Positions 35,591-47,619 of a stretch of 64,000 nucleotides of DNA are shown here, in pieces. Within the stretch, counting starts at the first letter, position 1, and every line of letters starts with the position of its first letter. The notes beneath the pieces are model-generated. The model did not search any database, had not been told where the DNA came from, and saw only the letters and a list, made by a program, of their open reading frames with translations. Origin of the DNA: Turritopsis dohrnii (lineage: Eukaryota > Cnidaria > Hydrozoa > Anthoathecata > Oceaniidae). The stretch covers positions 57,534 to 121,533 of the forward strand of contig BQMF02000765.1 in the NCBI GenBank assembly GCA_027922465.2, given 5' to 3'. The position numbers and the translations under genes were made by a program.

Positions 35591-36948
35591 GTGGAAGGAA
35601 GCTTATCGTACACAAATTCCTGTCCTACGATGGAAAATCCAACGTTCCAAGATCGCTCAGAACAGAGGCTGGACAAGCTGAGAAGGCAAAGACGAGGAAA
35701 AAAGGGTTCAATAACGAAAAGAATCCAACAACTAGACGAACTCATTAAAGAAAATGGAAGTTGGACACAAATCAATTCCCTTTTTCAAAGTCTCATCCAA
35801 GTTCAAAGAGAAGCAAAAAACATCAGTCAAGAGCTAGAAGACCTCGGTGAGGACACAGAGGAATGGATGGAAGAAGTCAATCTCTCTGTCGACAATTGTA
35901 AATCCAAAATCGAAGAGTATTTCGAACTGAGGAAAGAAGACGCACCTTCAGATGATGGTAAAGCATGGCTGATGGAGCAATTCAGACAAAGGTCAACTCC
36001 ACAATATCAACAAGCTGATTTAGAGTTGACGAGTGAATTCGCAAAGATGACTGCAAGTGACGCGATTCCGATGATCCCACCAGCAACATCTTTTGGTCCA
36101 TCCACCTCCTTCGATACATTCGCGACGACTGGATTGGTGTACACAACAATGCCATTCCCAGAGACAAGCATGAATTTGGGAGCCTCAACCGCGTATGGCA
36201 GAACATTCGCACCGCCACTCAGCAAACCAACAATGACAACGCAAAGCAGAGGAGGAGCTATACCTAAAAATCGTAGAGTGGACCCTGCACCATTTCAGCT
36301 GAATTATTTGCAGTCACCCCAAACAATCAAGTGGATGCGTGGATTGACCGTCTTGACCCAAAAAGACCACCACCTGCAACACCTGACAACAAAATAGAAG
36401 ATTCACTAGCGACGTGGTTTGTTCAGCAAGGATTACCAAGGATATGGCTACCTTGGTTTGACGGCTCTCCAACGCACTATGTGGACTTCATCACAAGTTT
36501 CAGAGATCTCGTCCACAACCAAGATTATTTATCTTCCACTCAACAATGTGTCTATCTTCATCAACATGTCAAAGGCGAAGTCAAAAGATCCATACAAGGA
36601 TACAGAAACGATTATGAGGGCTATGTGCAAGCTCTCAGAAGAATCAAATATATGTTTGGGCAACGATCAAGAATAGCACACGCCGTCATTAAAAGGGTGA
36701 CTCTTGGGAAGCCAATAACCAACCGAGATCCGGCTGGACTAACAGAATTCTACTACACAATCAGTGACTGTCTGGTGACGCTTCAAAAACTTGATTACGT
36801 CTCGGACCTCTATAGCACCGACGTCCTGCGTCAGGCATGCAGACGATTGCCACCTTATCTCTACTCGAAGTGGGCTGATTACTGCTTGCTGATCGGCAGA
36901 CAACAAGAACCGAATCTCGCTCGCCTTGAGTCCTGGCTCCAGGAATGA
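35591..36948 (+). pseudogene. BEL/Pao gag region (DUF1759-like)
   Basis: Starts MEGSLSYTNSCPTMENPTF; a basic/coiled N-terminus (KLRRQRRGKKGSITKRIQQL) resembles the start of the second BEL element. A frameshift near 36325 passes to WIDRLDPKRPP and the capsid-like core LPWFDGSPTHYVDFITSFRD ... YLHQHVKGEVKRSIQGY. It would form the particle. A second frameshift near 36940 leads to the zinc-knuckle region. Confidence 0.8.
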
Positions 36949-38098
36949 GTTTTGGCGTCTAAAGAATCCTACCTGCCTGAATAAAGACTCCAGTCAAAGC
37001 CAAAGAAACGATCGAAACCAGAGAGAAAACTGGAACACCCGCTCAGGTGATTCAGATCCTGGGAATAGCAAATGGACTGGTGTTCTTCAAGACAAAACCA
37101 AGAAGAAAACTACTACTTGTTACCTTTGTCGAGAAACCCATCGGCTACATAAATGTACAAAGTACATCGACTTGGACTCAGATGCTCGCTTCAAAACCGC
37201 AAGGGAATTGAAAGTCTGTTACAATTGTTTGACGAAGGATCACTACACTGATAAATGTCCAACGAAGAATAGCTGTTTCGAATCTGGATGCACAGAAAGG
37301 CACCACACCTCACTACACAAGTACTTCACTGGAAGCAACAACAAGAAGGAAGACGCACCGGAGACTGACTCGACATTTAACGGTGAGACGAAAATTTCAA
37401 GTTCGCCTAAAGGAGCAGTATACCTTTCAGTCTTCCCTGTCACGTTGATTGGACAGGACTCATCTTCGGTCACCACATATGCCCTGCTGGACTCCGGAAG
37501 TGAAAGCACCATACTAAGACAGGACGTGGCTAAGAAGCTAAAGTTACGAAAGACTGAAACAACAATCTCGATCAGCACAATCAAAGATGTTGGTGAGAAG
37601 CTGAAAGTACAAGAAGCGAAGCTAAATGCCCGATCAACCGTAAACAACAAAAGTGTTAGGATCGACAAATGCTACATTGTACCAAAAACTCACTTGCCAG
37701 CTCAAATGTATCCCGAAGATGTTACTACTCGATTCAAGCACCTAGAAGGGATTGATCTACACAATGTGAGAAGTGATCAGATTGGTATCCTAATTGGGGC
37801 CAACATCCCCTCGGTGCACAAGCAACTAGAAGTGAAACTGGGAGAAGGATCCCAACTAACCGCTATAAAGACGCTTTTCGGTTGGACACTATTCGGACCG
37901 TATGGGAATTCAAACCAGACTTCAATCAACAACCTGCACATCCAAGACGAAACTGACCTTCACGATGCAGTGCGAAGAATCTGGGAACAAGATTCCATCA
38001 GCAACGTAAATGACAGTGAACCAGCACCTTCCATACAAGACAAAGGTGCCTCCAGAAACTGGAATCAGAAACAGAATTTGTTGCTGGGAAGTACGTAG
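36926..38098 (+). pseudogene. BEL/Pao zinc knuckles and aspartic protease
   Basis: CYLCRETHRLHKC and CYNCLTKDHYTDKC are the zinc-binding boxes of BEL gag. The protease active site follows as YALLDSGSESTILRQDV (D-S-G), with HLPAQMYPEDVTTR and ILIGANIPSVHK further on. A frameshift near 38075 (VAGKYVVLMLW lies in the next frame) and a TAG at 38096-38098 interrupt the polyprotein. Confidence 0.85.
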
Positions 38099-38103
38099 TT
38101 CTG

Positions 38104-38841
38104 ATGTTGTGGAAAGAGGACGTAACACTTCCTGACAACCGTGAAGTAGCCAAAAAGAGGTTCAATTACTTGCTTCAGAGGCTAAAGAAAGACCCCTCAC
38201 TGCATAAAATGTACCAAGATACGATGGACAAGTATCTCAGAAAGGGCTACGCAAGGAAAATGACTCCTGATGAAGTCAACAGAACCACAGAAAAGACATG
38301 GTACCTGCCACACCATCCAGTATTCAACTCAAATAAACCAGGGAAGATAAGGGTCGTATTTGATGCGAAATCAAAACACCAAGGTTGCAGTCTCAACAAC
38401 TCCTTGCTGAGTGGTCCAGACCTTCTTAACAATCTGACTGGTGTTTTAATGAAGTTCCGTTTGCATCCGATCGCATTCTCCGCAGATATTGAAGAAATGT
38501 TCCATCAAGTTCAAGTTACAGAACAAGACATGGATTCATTGAGATTCCTGTGGAAAGAAGACATAAATTCAGATGATCCCCCAGAAACATACCAAATGAA
38601 GGTACACATGTTCGGTGCGACGGACTCACCAACATGTGCAAATTTCGCCTTAAAAGAAGCTGGAAGGAATGACTCAGACAGGTTCGATCCTCTGACGTTG
38701 GAAACCATATCGAAAGCCTTTTACGTCGACGACGACTTGAAGTCTTGCATCAACGTGGAGATTGCCAAACGACTTATCCAGCAGCTGGTGCAAAAGTTGA
38801 AAGGTGGTTTCCGCTTGACGAAATTTGTAAGTAATGTCTAA
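38104..38841 (+). pseudogene. BEL/Pao reverse transcriptase
   Basis: IRVVFDAKSKHQGCSLNNSL, FSADIEEMFHQV (motif A, aspartate 128 of this frame), MFGATDSPTCANFAL (motif B) and AFYVDDDLKS (YVDD at 207-210). All catalytic aspartates are present. It ends in a TAA at 38839-38841 that is in frame with the RNase H, so a single nonsense change separates them. Confidence 0.9.
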
Positions 38842-38844
38842 GAA

Positions 38845-39792
38845 GTGCTGGAAGACTTACCCGAAGAGTTAAAATCACCAGCAAAAAGCATCCAAGTTGA
38901 AACCAATGAAACAGTGAGGGCGCTTGGTGTGATATGGGAGATGGCATCCGACACATTTACCTTTGTTCCGAGCAAACATGAAACAACCAACACCAAAAGA
39001 AGCATCCTAAGCGTTATCAGCTCCATTTTTGACCCACTAGGGTTAATATCTCCGTACATCTGCAAAGCAAAGATGATTATGCAGGAAGTTTGGCGTGAAA
39101 ATACTAACGGGGATGACGAAGTTACAAGCGAAATCCTAGCAAAATGGAAAGAGTCGCAATCCGGGCTTGAAACTCTTCACACCTTCCACATCAAAAGATG
39201 CTTGTTGCCAAGATTGACCTACAAATTACAATTACATATCTTTGGGGATGCATTAGAGAAAGCGTATGGCGCGGTGGCATATCTGAAAGTTTGTACCGAA
39301 CCAGCATCAGTTAACCTTGTGATGTTGAAGTCCAGGGTAGCACCAACAAAGCGCCAGACGTTACCGAGATTGGAATTAAATGCTGCAACGTTAGCAGTTA
39401 GGCTGTACCGATTTGTAATCAAGGAAATCGATCTTCCAATTGAGGACAGCCACTTCTGGAGTGACTCAACACTAACTCTCCAGTACATCAAAAACGAAAC
39501 ATCGAGATTCAAAACCTTTGTGGCAAACGGAGTTTCTGAAATTAGAGAAGTAACCAGTCCACAACAATGGCACCACGTACCGGGAGATGAAAATCCCGCT
39601 GATATAATCACAAGAGGAGTCTCGAAGGTACAGGAGCTCGAGTCGGAAGGCGTCAAACGGTCATGGAAGCATGGTCCAGCATTTCTAATGAAGGATGAAA
39701 CTCATTGGCCATCAGAGAAGTTAAGCAATCTTGATCCAACAAAAAAGGAGATCAAGCCCAAGATGGTTCTCGTTTCCGCTGTCAGCAAATGA
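38845..39792 (+). pseudogene. BEL/Pao RNase H region
   Basis: Same frame as the RT. LHIFGDALEKAYGAVAY carries the first catalytic aspartate; KQTLP-type LPRLELNAATLAVRL, HFWSDSTLTLQYI and HHVPGDENPADIITRG complete the BEL RNase H signature. It ends in a TGA at 39790-39792, in frame with the integrase. Confidence 0.9.
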
Positions 39793-39798
39793 GAAGAT

Positions 39799-41185
39799 GT
39801 GCTTGACTACGACTGTTTCTCGCCATTCGATAGGATCGTCAGAATCTTTGCGTGGATCAAACGTTTTCTTCGGAATTGCAGGGCAAAACCGAAACACCAA
39901 ACGCCACATTTACGACCTGAAGAGATAGAAGATACCAGAAATATCATCAGCCAAAATGCACAGTATAACTTTGCAGAAGATGTAAAGCTGCTGAAAAATG
40001 GTCAATCGATCCCGAAAAAGAGCAAGCTGGCTCCATTCAAACCATTTCTGGATATTGCCGGCATTGTTAGAATAGGTGGGAGATTAAAGAACGCTGAAAT
40101 ACTGTTCGATGCAAAACATCAAATCATTTTACCAAATAGTCACATTTCAAACTTGCTTATCAGAAAATTCCACAAAGGAGGTGGACATGCCGGGACCAAT
40201 CATGTGCTTTCACAAATTACACAGACATATTGGATCCTTCAGGGATGAGCAGCAACAAAACGAATCATCAGAAGCTGTGTTGAATGCTTGAAACTGAAGT
40301 CAAAGCCACAAGTTCCAATTATGGTGGACCTACCAAAACACAGGATCGACTTCAACAAACCACCCTTCACACATACTGGAGTTGACTTCTTTGGACCACT
40401 TTACATAAAACAAGGCAGAAAGAGGTTGAAACGATGGATCTCTCTGTTTACTTGCATGACCGTCAGATGCGTCCATTTAGAAGCAGTAGAGAGTTTGGAA
40501 ACTGATGACTTCATTAACGCCCTACAAAGATTTATCAGCCGTAGACAAAAGCCAAAACTTCTAATCTCTGACTGCGGCACAAACTTCAAGGAGCATCGAA
40601 GGAACTGAGGGAGGAATTCAAGCTACTAAATTAGAAGAAAATTGGCGAGTATTGTTCGGGCAAGGAAATTGAATGGAAATATAACCCGCCCGCAGCACCC
40701 CACATGGGCAGAGCTTGGGAGCGCCTTGTAAGAACCGTCAAGACCACGATGAGGAGTTTGCTGAAAAACTTGGTGTTGACCGACTTCCAATTGCTTACCT
40801 TCATTAATGAGGTAGAAAACATCGTCAATGGCCGTCCCCTCACACAAGTCAGCGACGACGCAACTGACCTCGAAGCACTGACTCCAAATCATTTTCTCAA
40901 AGGCTTTCACAACTCGGATTCATCAGTGTCACAGAACGATGAAGACTCCGTACCGTCATCACAAAGACGATGGAAACACATACAAATGGTATTGAACCAT
41001 TTCTGGACAGGCTGGAGACGCGAATACCTGCCAACCCTGACCGTTCGACATAAATGGCGTGACGAAAATCGAAACGTACAAGTTGGCGAGGTGTTAGGGT
41101 TGATGATACGATTATTACACGATTGTTACAAAATTGAATTTTCTCTTCTCTCACTGAACCTAACACTGAATATACATTATGAATA
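39799..41185 (+). pseudogene. BEL/Pao integrase and C-terminal domain
   Basis: Zinc-binding H2C2 box (RKFHKGGGHAGTNHVLSQI ... CVECLK, with an in-frame TGA at 40246-40248 between), then the core: HTGVDFFGPLYI (D), LLISDCGTNF (D) and PHMGRAWERLVRTV (E). A frameshift near 40590 follows NFK. The DUF5641-type end (RWKHIQMVLNHFWTGWRREY ... RNVQVGE) stops at 41183-41185 after a short unrelated tail. No 3' LTR is visible. Confidence 0.85.
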
Positions 41186-41392
41186 AACTATTGTCGTGGG
41201 GTTTGACAGTGCTACAGCGTGGTTTAATGTTTCTTATTGAATTAAATATTGACTCCCGTTTGAAATTAGATATTGAAGTGAGCACAAAACAAGACAGCTG
41301 AGCAGAAGAGTCAAACTCTCTGTTACCTTGCCTTTTTTTAAATGAGTTGCTCCCTGCAAGGCCAAAGCCACTACTAGGCAGAAACCTACAAG

Positions 41393-41466
41393 ATGAGAAA
41401 AGGAAGAAGAGTTATAAAGACAGATGAGAGGGATGAGAAAAGGAAGAAGAGTTATAAAGACAGAGC
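41393..41466. repeat. 33-bp direct duplication
   Basis: GATGAGAAAAGGAAGAAGAG... occurs at about 41393 and again at about 41434, next to the 3' end of the minus-strand LINE. It could be part of the LINE 3' tail. Confidence 0.5.
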
Positions 41467-43085
41467 AAGGTGGCGGTTAACCATGGATTTAAAAGATTGT
41501 AGATCAGCAGGAAAACAACTATGAAGGAAAGAATTCCAGAGGCGAACAGTCCGAGGGAAACAGCTAGGTGAATAAAAGTTCTTATGGCAAGTTGGGACCT
41601 GAACAGTCAAAGGATGAGAATTCGAAGAGAGGTGAGTGTTCCGAGAAAAAGTCTTAGGAGAAGGAGTCAGTTGATGCAAGTCATCCGAACAATGCCCATG
41701 AAAGTATTTATAGAAAAGAGACAGAGAAGCAACGTTTCTCCGATGTGAGAGGGTGTGAAGATTAGCACAAAGATCAGGGCCAACTAAGTTAACTAAGGGA
41801 TTCTGAATACGATCAAGAAGATGAAGACAATGAGCAGAGGCTCCAGCCCAAAGGTGGCAGCAGTACTCAAGACAAGGGCGAATAGTGGCCTTAAACATGT
41901 AAATGATAAATTTAGCCGAAAGTAAGTGACGGACCCGAAAAGTGAGCCAACCCTCATAGCAGCAGATTTGGCAATGGACTCGATGTAAGAATTCCATGTG
42001 AAATTCTTTGTGAAGGTTAAACCTAAAAGACGAACCTGAGATGACTCTGCAAGCTCACTTCCATTCATAAGAACAGAAGGAATTACAGGGTCCCTGAAAC
42101 GATTAATAGAGAGAAGCGCAGTTTTCGAAGCATTGAAGGAGACTAACCATTTCTGACCCCATTCAACTACCGTCCTGAGATTGTCCTCCAACTCAGCAGC
42201 CATTTTGACCTTATCAAGCAAGTCCTAAGTCCTTTCAAGAGACGAGTAAAGAGTAGTGTCGTCAGTGTAGATAGCAAGTTTACAGAGAATACTATCGGGA
42301 AGGTCGTTGATGAAAATGAGAAAGAGGGTTGGACCAAGGACAGAACCTTGAGGCACCCCTGAATTAATAGAGTAAGAAGAAGACGAATGACCATCAAGAA
42401 CCACCTTAATACTCCTGCCACTGAGAAAAGACTTAATACGATTCAAGAGTGAACCAGAAATGCCAAAAGGCTTCAACTTGTGAAGAAGGCCACGATGCCA
42501 AACCTTGACGAATGCCTTGGAGATGTCCAGAGCAATAGTGCATCTTGGGAGTTATGTTCAGAGAAGGCAAAACCACGTCAGTTCTGAGGTCAATATCGAG
42601 CAAAACATGACCAGTGTCATCAAGGGTGGAGTTCCTGCTGAACTGTTACTAACAGCAGCCTTACTAACAGCAGATGTCAACACCTCAGGACTGTTGAAGA
42701 GTGGTGGAATCAAAGACTAACCCTTATTAGAAAAGCTCTGATAAATACGCCAGGAGTCACAAGACCCAATAGATTCAGATGTAAGTCGATCATGGACCAG
42801 ATTTCGATAGGTGCTTTAAGCCTCCTTGATGACTTTTTTACAGTCATTGCGAGCTCTGGTGAAAAGACGCTCGTTGTCTTCACTACTAGAATGTTGATAA
42901 CGATGGAAAAAATGATTACGATGGGCAATTGCAGCAGAAATGGGAGGAGAGAATCAGGGTGTAGAGTGAGGTTTAACCTGAGAAGGAACAAATTCATCAA
43001 TACCAACCTGAAGCCAAGAAGAGATCTCCACTGCACACCTCTCCGCATCACAGGCAAAGGTATGATCAACCGGCAGGTCACAAAT
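41452..43085 (-). pseudogene. CR1/Jockey-type LINE, RT and C-terminus
   Basis: Minus strand, several frames. Order: pre-RT linker (FTRARNDCKKVIKEA near 42830, HRNHFFHRYQ), RT motif A as LDISKAFVKVWHRGLLHKL (the usual KAFD aspartate is valine), SGVPQGSVLGPTLFLIFIND (B), AIYTDDTTLYSS (C; usual YADD is YTDD), then VRLLGLTFTKNFTW and the C-terminal end SHRRNVASLSLFYKYF ... PSCFPRTVRLWNSF. At least three frame changes. The endonuclease domain is missing: the copy is 5'-truncated where the Helitron fragment begins. Confidence 0.8.
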
Positions 43086-43106
43086 CAAATCTGGAGTAGA
43101 TTTTTG

Positions 43107-43530
43107 ATTTTTTACCTATCGGTTTTTAAACATTTTGATTGCTCAAAAAAAAGTTCACCCGTCTCAGACAGTCAGGCAAGAGTCAGTGGCAAACCGAACA
43201 TATGCTGCCACGTTCTGCCACTGCTGCTTTTTGTCCAAAATGTTTATTTAATCAGTTAGTTTCTTTGTATTTAGTTGATGTACTGTTTTAAAGCCAAGTC
43301 AACGTGGAATTTAAAACTAACAATAATGATAAAAACAAAACCTTATTCCTATTAGTTCATCAGCCAAAAAAAGTCACGTTCGATTGGGGTTGCAATGTAT
43401 TTGCTTCGAACTCACGTCTCACACAAAAAAAGAAATAATTTAGCTCACAACTTAATCTACCATTTTGCGTGACTTACAAACAAACAAACAAACTAACAAA
43501 CAAACAGAAAATCGGCTATTAATATATAGA
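43107..43530 (-). mobile_element. 5' fragment of a Helitron
   Basis: Minus-strand copy of the first ~425 bp of the Helitron at 4190-4984, starting TCTATATATTAATAGCCGATT at 43530 and breaking off inside ...GATAGGTAAAAAA. Its microsatellite has shifted to nearly pure (TTTG)n. It has no 3' hairpin; it directly abuts the LINE. Confidence 0.8.
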
Positions 43531-43919
43531 ATCCACAATGACATGTGTAAGGCTTTAAAGACAGACAAGGGGATATCAATCTCCAAAGAACATATATTAG
43601 CCTAAATGGTGGTAAGCAACTCATAACTTTACCAAGAACAGAAGGATAAAGTTAGAACATTGATTTTGTATTTGAAACACTCTTCAACTTTCAGATTTTA
43701 ACAATCAACTAACCTCCACCACAGTGGTAGCAAAATATAGCATTATTTACTGCCTGTCAGAAACCTGCCACAGTAACAGCAGAACATTCTGTTTATGGTT
43801 GAACTTGTTTTCCTCAAGCGTCGGAATTGGAGTTTGCATACACAGAGTGTTTACCCATGTGTCTGTAGCATCTTACAGAACATTTCAAGTGTTTATTTAT
43901 TTATTTGTATTTTACCGTG
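43531..43919. other. Gene-free spacer
   Basis: Nothing recognised between the Helitron fragment and the LTR. Confidence 0.4.
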
Positions 43920-44218
43920 TATTAACATATATGCTAGCTTCGCTAGCTAAAGACTTCGTCTTGGAAAAAATGTCAGTAAATTATAGAATCTTGTTAGAAC
44001 AACACTGTTATAAGTTTCTTCTTACGACTCATAATTCGCACTGACGAGTTGAAAAACTTCTCGCCAGTGCTTCTTAATAAATAGAAAAATATTCCCAAGG
44101 GCATTCGTAAGATAATTGCTTGACAACATAAATGATATATCTATAAACGATAGGTCCCTAAAGGACAGAAAAAAACGCACACTATAAATGAAACATAAAA
44201 CAGTCAATAAATGTAACA
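43920..44218 (-). repeat. BEL2 3' LTR
   Basis: 299 bp, matching 48535-48833 with no difference and no gap that I can find. On the minus strand it starts TGTTACATTTATTGACTG and ends near ATATATGTTAATA. I see no 4-6 bp target duplication (right flank CTTTG, left flank CCGTG). Confidence 0.9.
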
Positions 44219-44232
44219 CCCCCATCCTTGAG
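44219..44232 (-). other. BEL2 polypurine tract
   Basis: Minus strand CTCAAGGATGGGGG lies directly before the TGTTAC start of the 3' LTR, the position of the plus-strand primer in LTR elements. It helps fix the LTR border. Confidence 0.75.
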
Positions 44233-44245
44233 ATTTCGTCTCAAT

Positions 44246-46270
44246 CCAGCTCAAGTGGGGATATCTTGACCATAGGTCGCACGTAACGTCCCGTTGCCGT
44301 TTGTACTTCGACTTTCCGAATCATGCCACTACGACCAGGGAACGTACTCGTTATTCGTCCAAGAGACCATCATCCACGAACGTCAGAACCGTCGGCCACC
44401 ATCACCAGGTCCCCGACCTGGACGTTTCTTGCACCAGACAACCACTTGGTCCTCGTTGTGAGTGTTGGAACGTATTCCTTTCGCCAACGACCCCAGAATT
44501 GATTCGCAACTGCTTGAACTTGTCGCCAACGTTGTTTTGGCATCACACCCGTGTTATACGTCACACAGGGTGACAAATTGACTGACGGCCTCCCAATAAG
44601 GAAATGGTTAGGCGTGAGTGCCTCCAAATCTTTGACGTCATCACTGACTCGTGTCAGTGGTCTACTATTGACCAATGCTTCAACTTCTGTCAGGACAGTC
44701 ATCAGAGTGTAGTCGTGTAAGACCACACCGTCTGTCCTCAGGATGATGTTGAGCGACTTCTTCACTGATTGAACCATCCTCTCCCATACTCCACCCATAT
44801 GCGGGGCTTCAGGTGGATTGAACTTCCATTTGATCTCCTTCCTCCTCGTGGATTCTTCGATCTTCATGTGATCCATCTTCTTGAGTTCGTTTCGTAATTC
44901 ATTTGACGCCCCTTTGAAGTTCGTCCCACAGTCGGAACGTATCGTATCAGGGCATCCTCTTCGGCAGATGAAGCGTTCCAGCGTGTTAAGGAAATCGTCC
45001 GTCCCAAGGGATGGAGCAACCTCCAAGTGGATGGCTCTCGTGTTGAGACAAGTCTGACTCCTGAGCACCTTCACTATGATTGGTCCAAAATAGTCCACTC
45101 CCGTATAGAAAAACGGGGGAGAAGACATACTGACTCGGTCTTCGGGTAGGTCAGCCATCTTGATGACTGCTGGTTTTGGTTTCGTCTTTTGACATCGGAT
45201 GCAAGCTCGTGTGATCAGTTTCACCATGACTCTGCCACCAACAATCCAGTATTCCTGCCTCATTAAAGACAGAAGATGTTCTGCACCCACATGCCTGTGA
45301 AATTCGTGTAAGTATTGTCCCAACAAACGTGTGACTTTGTGTTTTGCTGAGAGTATCGTCTGATGCTTGGCAGCGTAGGGAAACTCGCTGAGACGCAATC
45401 TCCCCCCAACTCTCATGATGCCATCCTCGTCCAAAAAGGGATCCAATCGTTGTAAAGGACCCTTCTGCACATTTCCTTTTCGTTTCAGCTGATCCAATTC
45501 TTCTGTAAATAATTCGATCTGAACAATTTTGATCAATCGACGTCGTCCGTCTCTTTCCTCCTCCAGAGTAAGGTGACGTCTTCTGGTAACTTTGGGGACT
45601 TGTTTCTTCGAGCAACTGTTGACCCATAAAAGCAGCCAAGCCACCACGCGACAGAGTCGTGTCCATGACGAAAACCTGCTATATTCAATCAAAGGTTTCG
45701 TTTCTTTCATTTGAGTGAGTCCAACGAGTTCCTTTCGGAGCTCTACTTCGTCTGATGGGATTGGCGTAACGACAGCTGTTGGCCACTCTGATTCTTCTAA
45801 TTGCAAGAAAGATGGCCCTGCAAGCCACGTTGAAAAGTCAAGAGCCTCAAGAGCAGCAGGTCTCGTAGCAAGATCAGCTGGGTTCATCTTTCCAGGTATG
45901 AATCTCCACTGTGTTGGCTTTGAGTGTTCTCTGATTTCTGCCACTCGATTACCCACGAAAATCTTAAACCTTCGATGTTCATTGTTAATATACTGCAAGT
46001 TCAGCATTGAATCAGTCCAGAAGTAGGTGCTTTCAAACTCGTGGTCCAATTCTTTCACTATCGTGTCTTCCAGACGTACAGACATGACTGCTCCCTGGAG
46101 CTCCAAACGAGGTAACGTCAATTTCTTGATGGGTGCTACTCGTGCTTTCGCCATTACCAGATGCGTGCAGACTTCTGAACCATATTTTGCTCTCAGGTAC
46201 GCCACGGCAGCGAAAGCGTCCTCTGATGCATCACAAAAAAGGTGAAGTTGGGTGCAGAACGTAAGGCTTC
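44246..46270 (-). CDS. BEL2 RNase H, integrase and C-terminal domain
   Basis: One open frame (611 residues from the GTG codon at 46205, open further upstream to LHLFCDASEDAFAAVAY) with RNase H boxes LPRLELQGAVMSVRL, YFWTDSMLNLQYI and WRFIPGKMNPADLATRP; H2C2 box (FHRHVGAEHLLSLM ... CIRCQK); integrase D-D-E as YTGVDYFGP, IRSDCGTNF and PHMGGVWERMV; DUF5641-type end. The integrase has a short deletion after VKVLRSQ. A TGA after SDVRG (about 44370) is the only stop before the true end near 44246 (VKISPLELD). It lacks RT and protease, so it needs enzymes from a full-length relative. Confidence 0.85.
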
Positions 46271-47329
46271 TCCCTTCAAGTGCTGAACCAAATACGTACG
46301 CTTCTGAAACGCGTCCAAGAAAGGCTGTCTGTGGACAAGATCGAAGAATTTTGCTATGAAGTCAACCCAAGTGCTTGCATCTCCGTTGAACGTGATCAAG
46401 GTCTGCCTTGGTAGCCTTTGTTGTACGAGTAACTGCATCTGGATATCCGCTTGGCTAAGAGCTTGACTTCTTGTCTTCATATATTCAGGAGTCAAATCAT
46501 CGATCCAATCATCAACAGCTTTATGAGATAGATTCTTATACGGAGTTTCATGATTAAAAATCGGCCTCTCGTCGTCGGATGGTTTCCACTTAATTCTCTT
46601 TGCCACCTCTCGCTCGACAAGGCGACCAAGATAGGAGTTTTCTACTTCTATTTGTGGTCTGATCTGGGAATAAGATTTCGTTGTATGAGGGCATTTGACT
46701 AGGTGCTTCTCTTCCTTCTTGACATCTTCATTTTCGATGCAAATACCAGGCAATTGATATCGCAGAGGTTGAGTGGTTTCGCGTCTTGCAGCTAAGGGTT
46801 CATGTTTAACTTGAGTGACAGACAAACCTGGTTGCCTTGCCTCAAAGGCATCTGTGATGTCATCATACCTGGCATCGTCTTGAGTGGCACCAAGGTCACC
46901 ATGTTCTTCGGACAACGAATCGGCATGGGCACTAACTTCGGATTCGGTTGCAATCTTGTCGCACTGTTGTCTCCATTTCTCGATTTCCTCAGCCTTTGAT
47001 GAGGACGTTGATGATGGAGGATCCTCCTCTCTTTCAACCAGATAATTATCTACGTTAGCTTGGCATGACTTAACTCTCATTCCGAGTTCTTCAATCCACT
47101 GATCGTTGAAGTTTGGGTCATTTTCATCCAATACTAGCATCAAGTTTTCATGTAGTTCGATAGCCACCTGAAGCAACTCATTAAGGGCGTCTCGAAGGAA
47201 CTTTATCTTTGTACGGCTACCTCTTTCAGCAATAAGGCCTTCGATCTCTTGAATAGACTTTGTAATGCTCCATTTCTTTCCACCTCGTTTTCGCTTCAAC
47301 TGAGCGGCAGGCAATTTCGTCAGATCCAT
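46193..47329 (-). CDS. BEL2 gag
   Basis: 378 open residues starting MDLTKLPAAQLKRKRGGKKW, a charged coiled N-terminus and the DUF1759-like core (ITFNGDASTWVDFIAKFFDL ... KRTYLVQHLKGEAL). Near residue 355 the frame enters RNase H sequence out of phase and stops. So an internal deletion has removed the gag end, zinc knuckles, protease and RT and joined gag to RNase H with a frame change at about 46255-46265. Confidence 0.85.
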   Translation of the reverse strand: MDLTKLPAAQLKRKRGGKKWSITKSIQEIEGLIAERGSRTKIKFLRDALNELLQVAIELHENLMLVLDENDPNFNDQWIEELGMRVKSCQANVDNYLVEREEDPPSSTSSSKAEEIEKWRQQCDKIATESEVSAHADSLSEEHGDLGATQDDARYDDITDAFEARQPGLSVTQVKHEPLAARRETTQPLRYQLPGICIENEDVKKEEKHLVKCPHTTKSYSQIRPQIEVENSYLGRLVEREVAKRIKWKPSDDERPIFNHETPYKNLSHKAVDDWIDDLTPEYMKTRSQALSQADIQMQLLVQQRLPRQTLITFNGDASTWVDFIAKFFDLVHRQPFLDAFQKRTYLVQHLKGEALRSAPNFTFFVMHQRTLSLPWRT

Positions 47330-47619
47330 GACAAATTCAAACTGGAGCTATGATCGTAGAAGTGACCAATATTAACGTAAATTAGCTGTAAATTTGGCTG
47401 AGGTTACGGTCACAGGACCACGACATGGTAACGGCAACCGGTAGCGGCAACCGATAACGGCACCTGATCCTAATGTGTAATTAACAGCAAGCAAGTACGG
47501 TTAGCTGGAAATAGGAAGTGGAAACAGGAACGGAAAGAAGAACTGGAAGCAAATACTGAAACAGAAATGGCAGAAAAAACTGGGAATCGGAACTGGTAGG
47601 AAACTCAAAACCGGGACTG

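Noticed and set aside
43724..44044. 106-residue plus-strand frame
   Set aside because: It crosses the LTR border and is antisense to the BEL LTR; hydrophobic and without homology.
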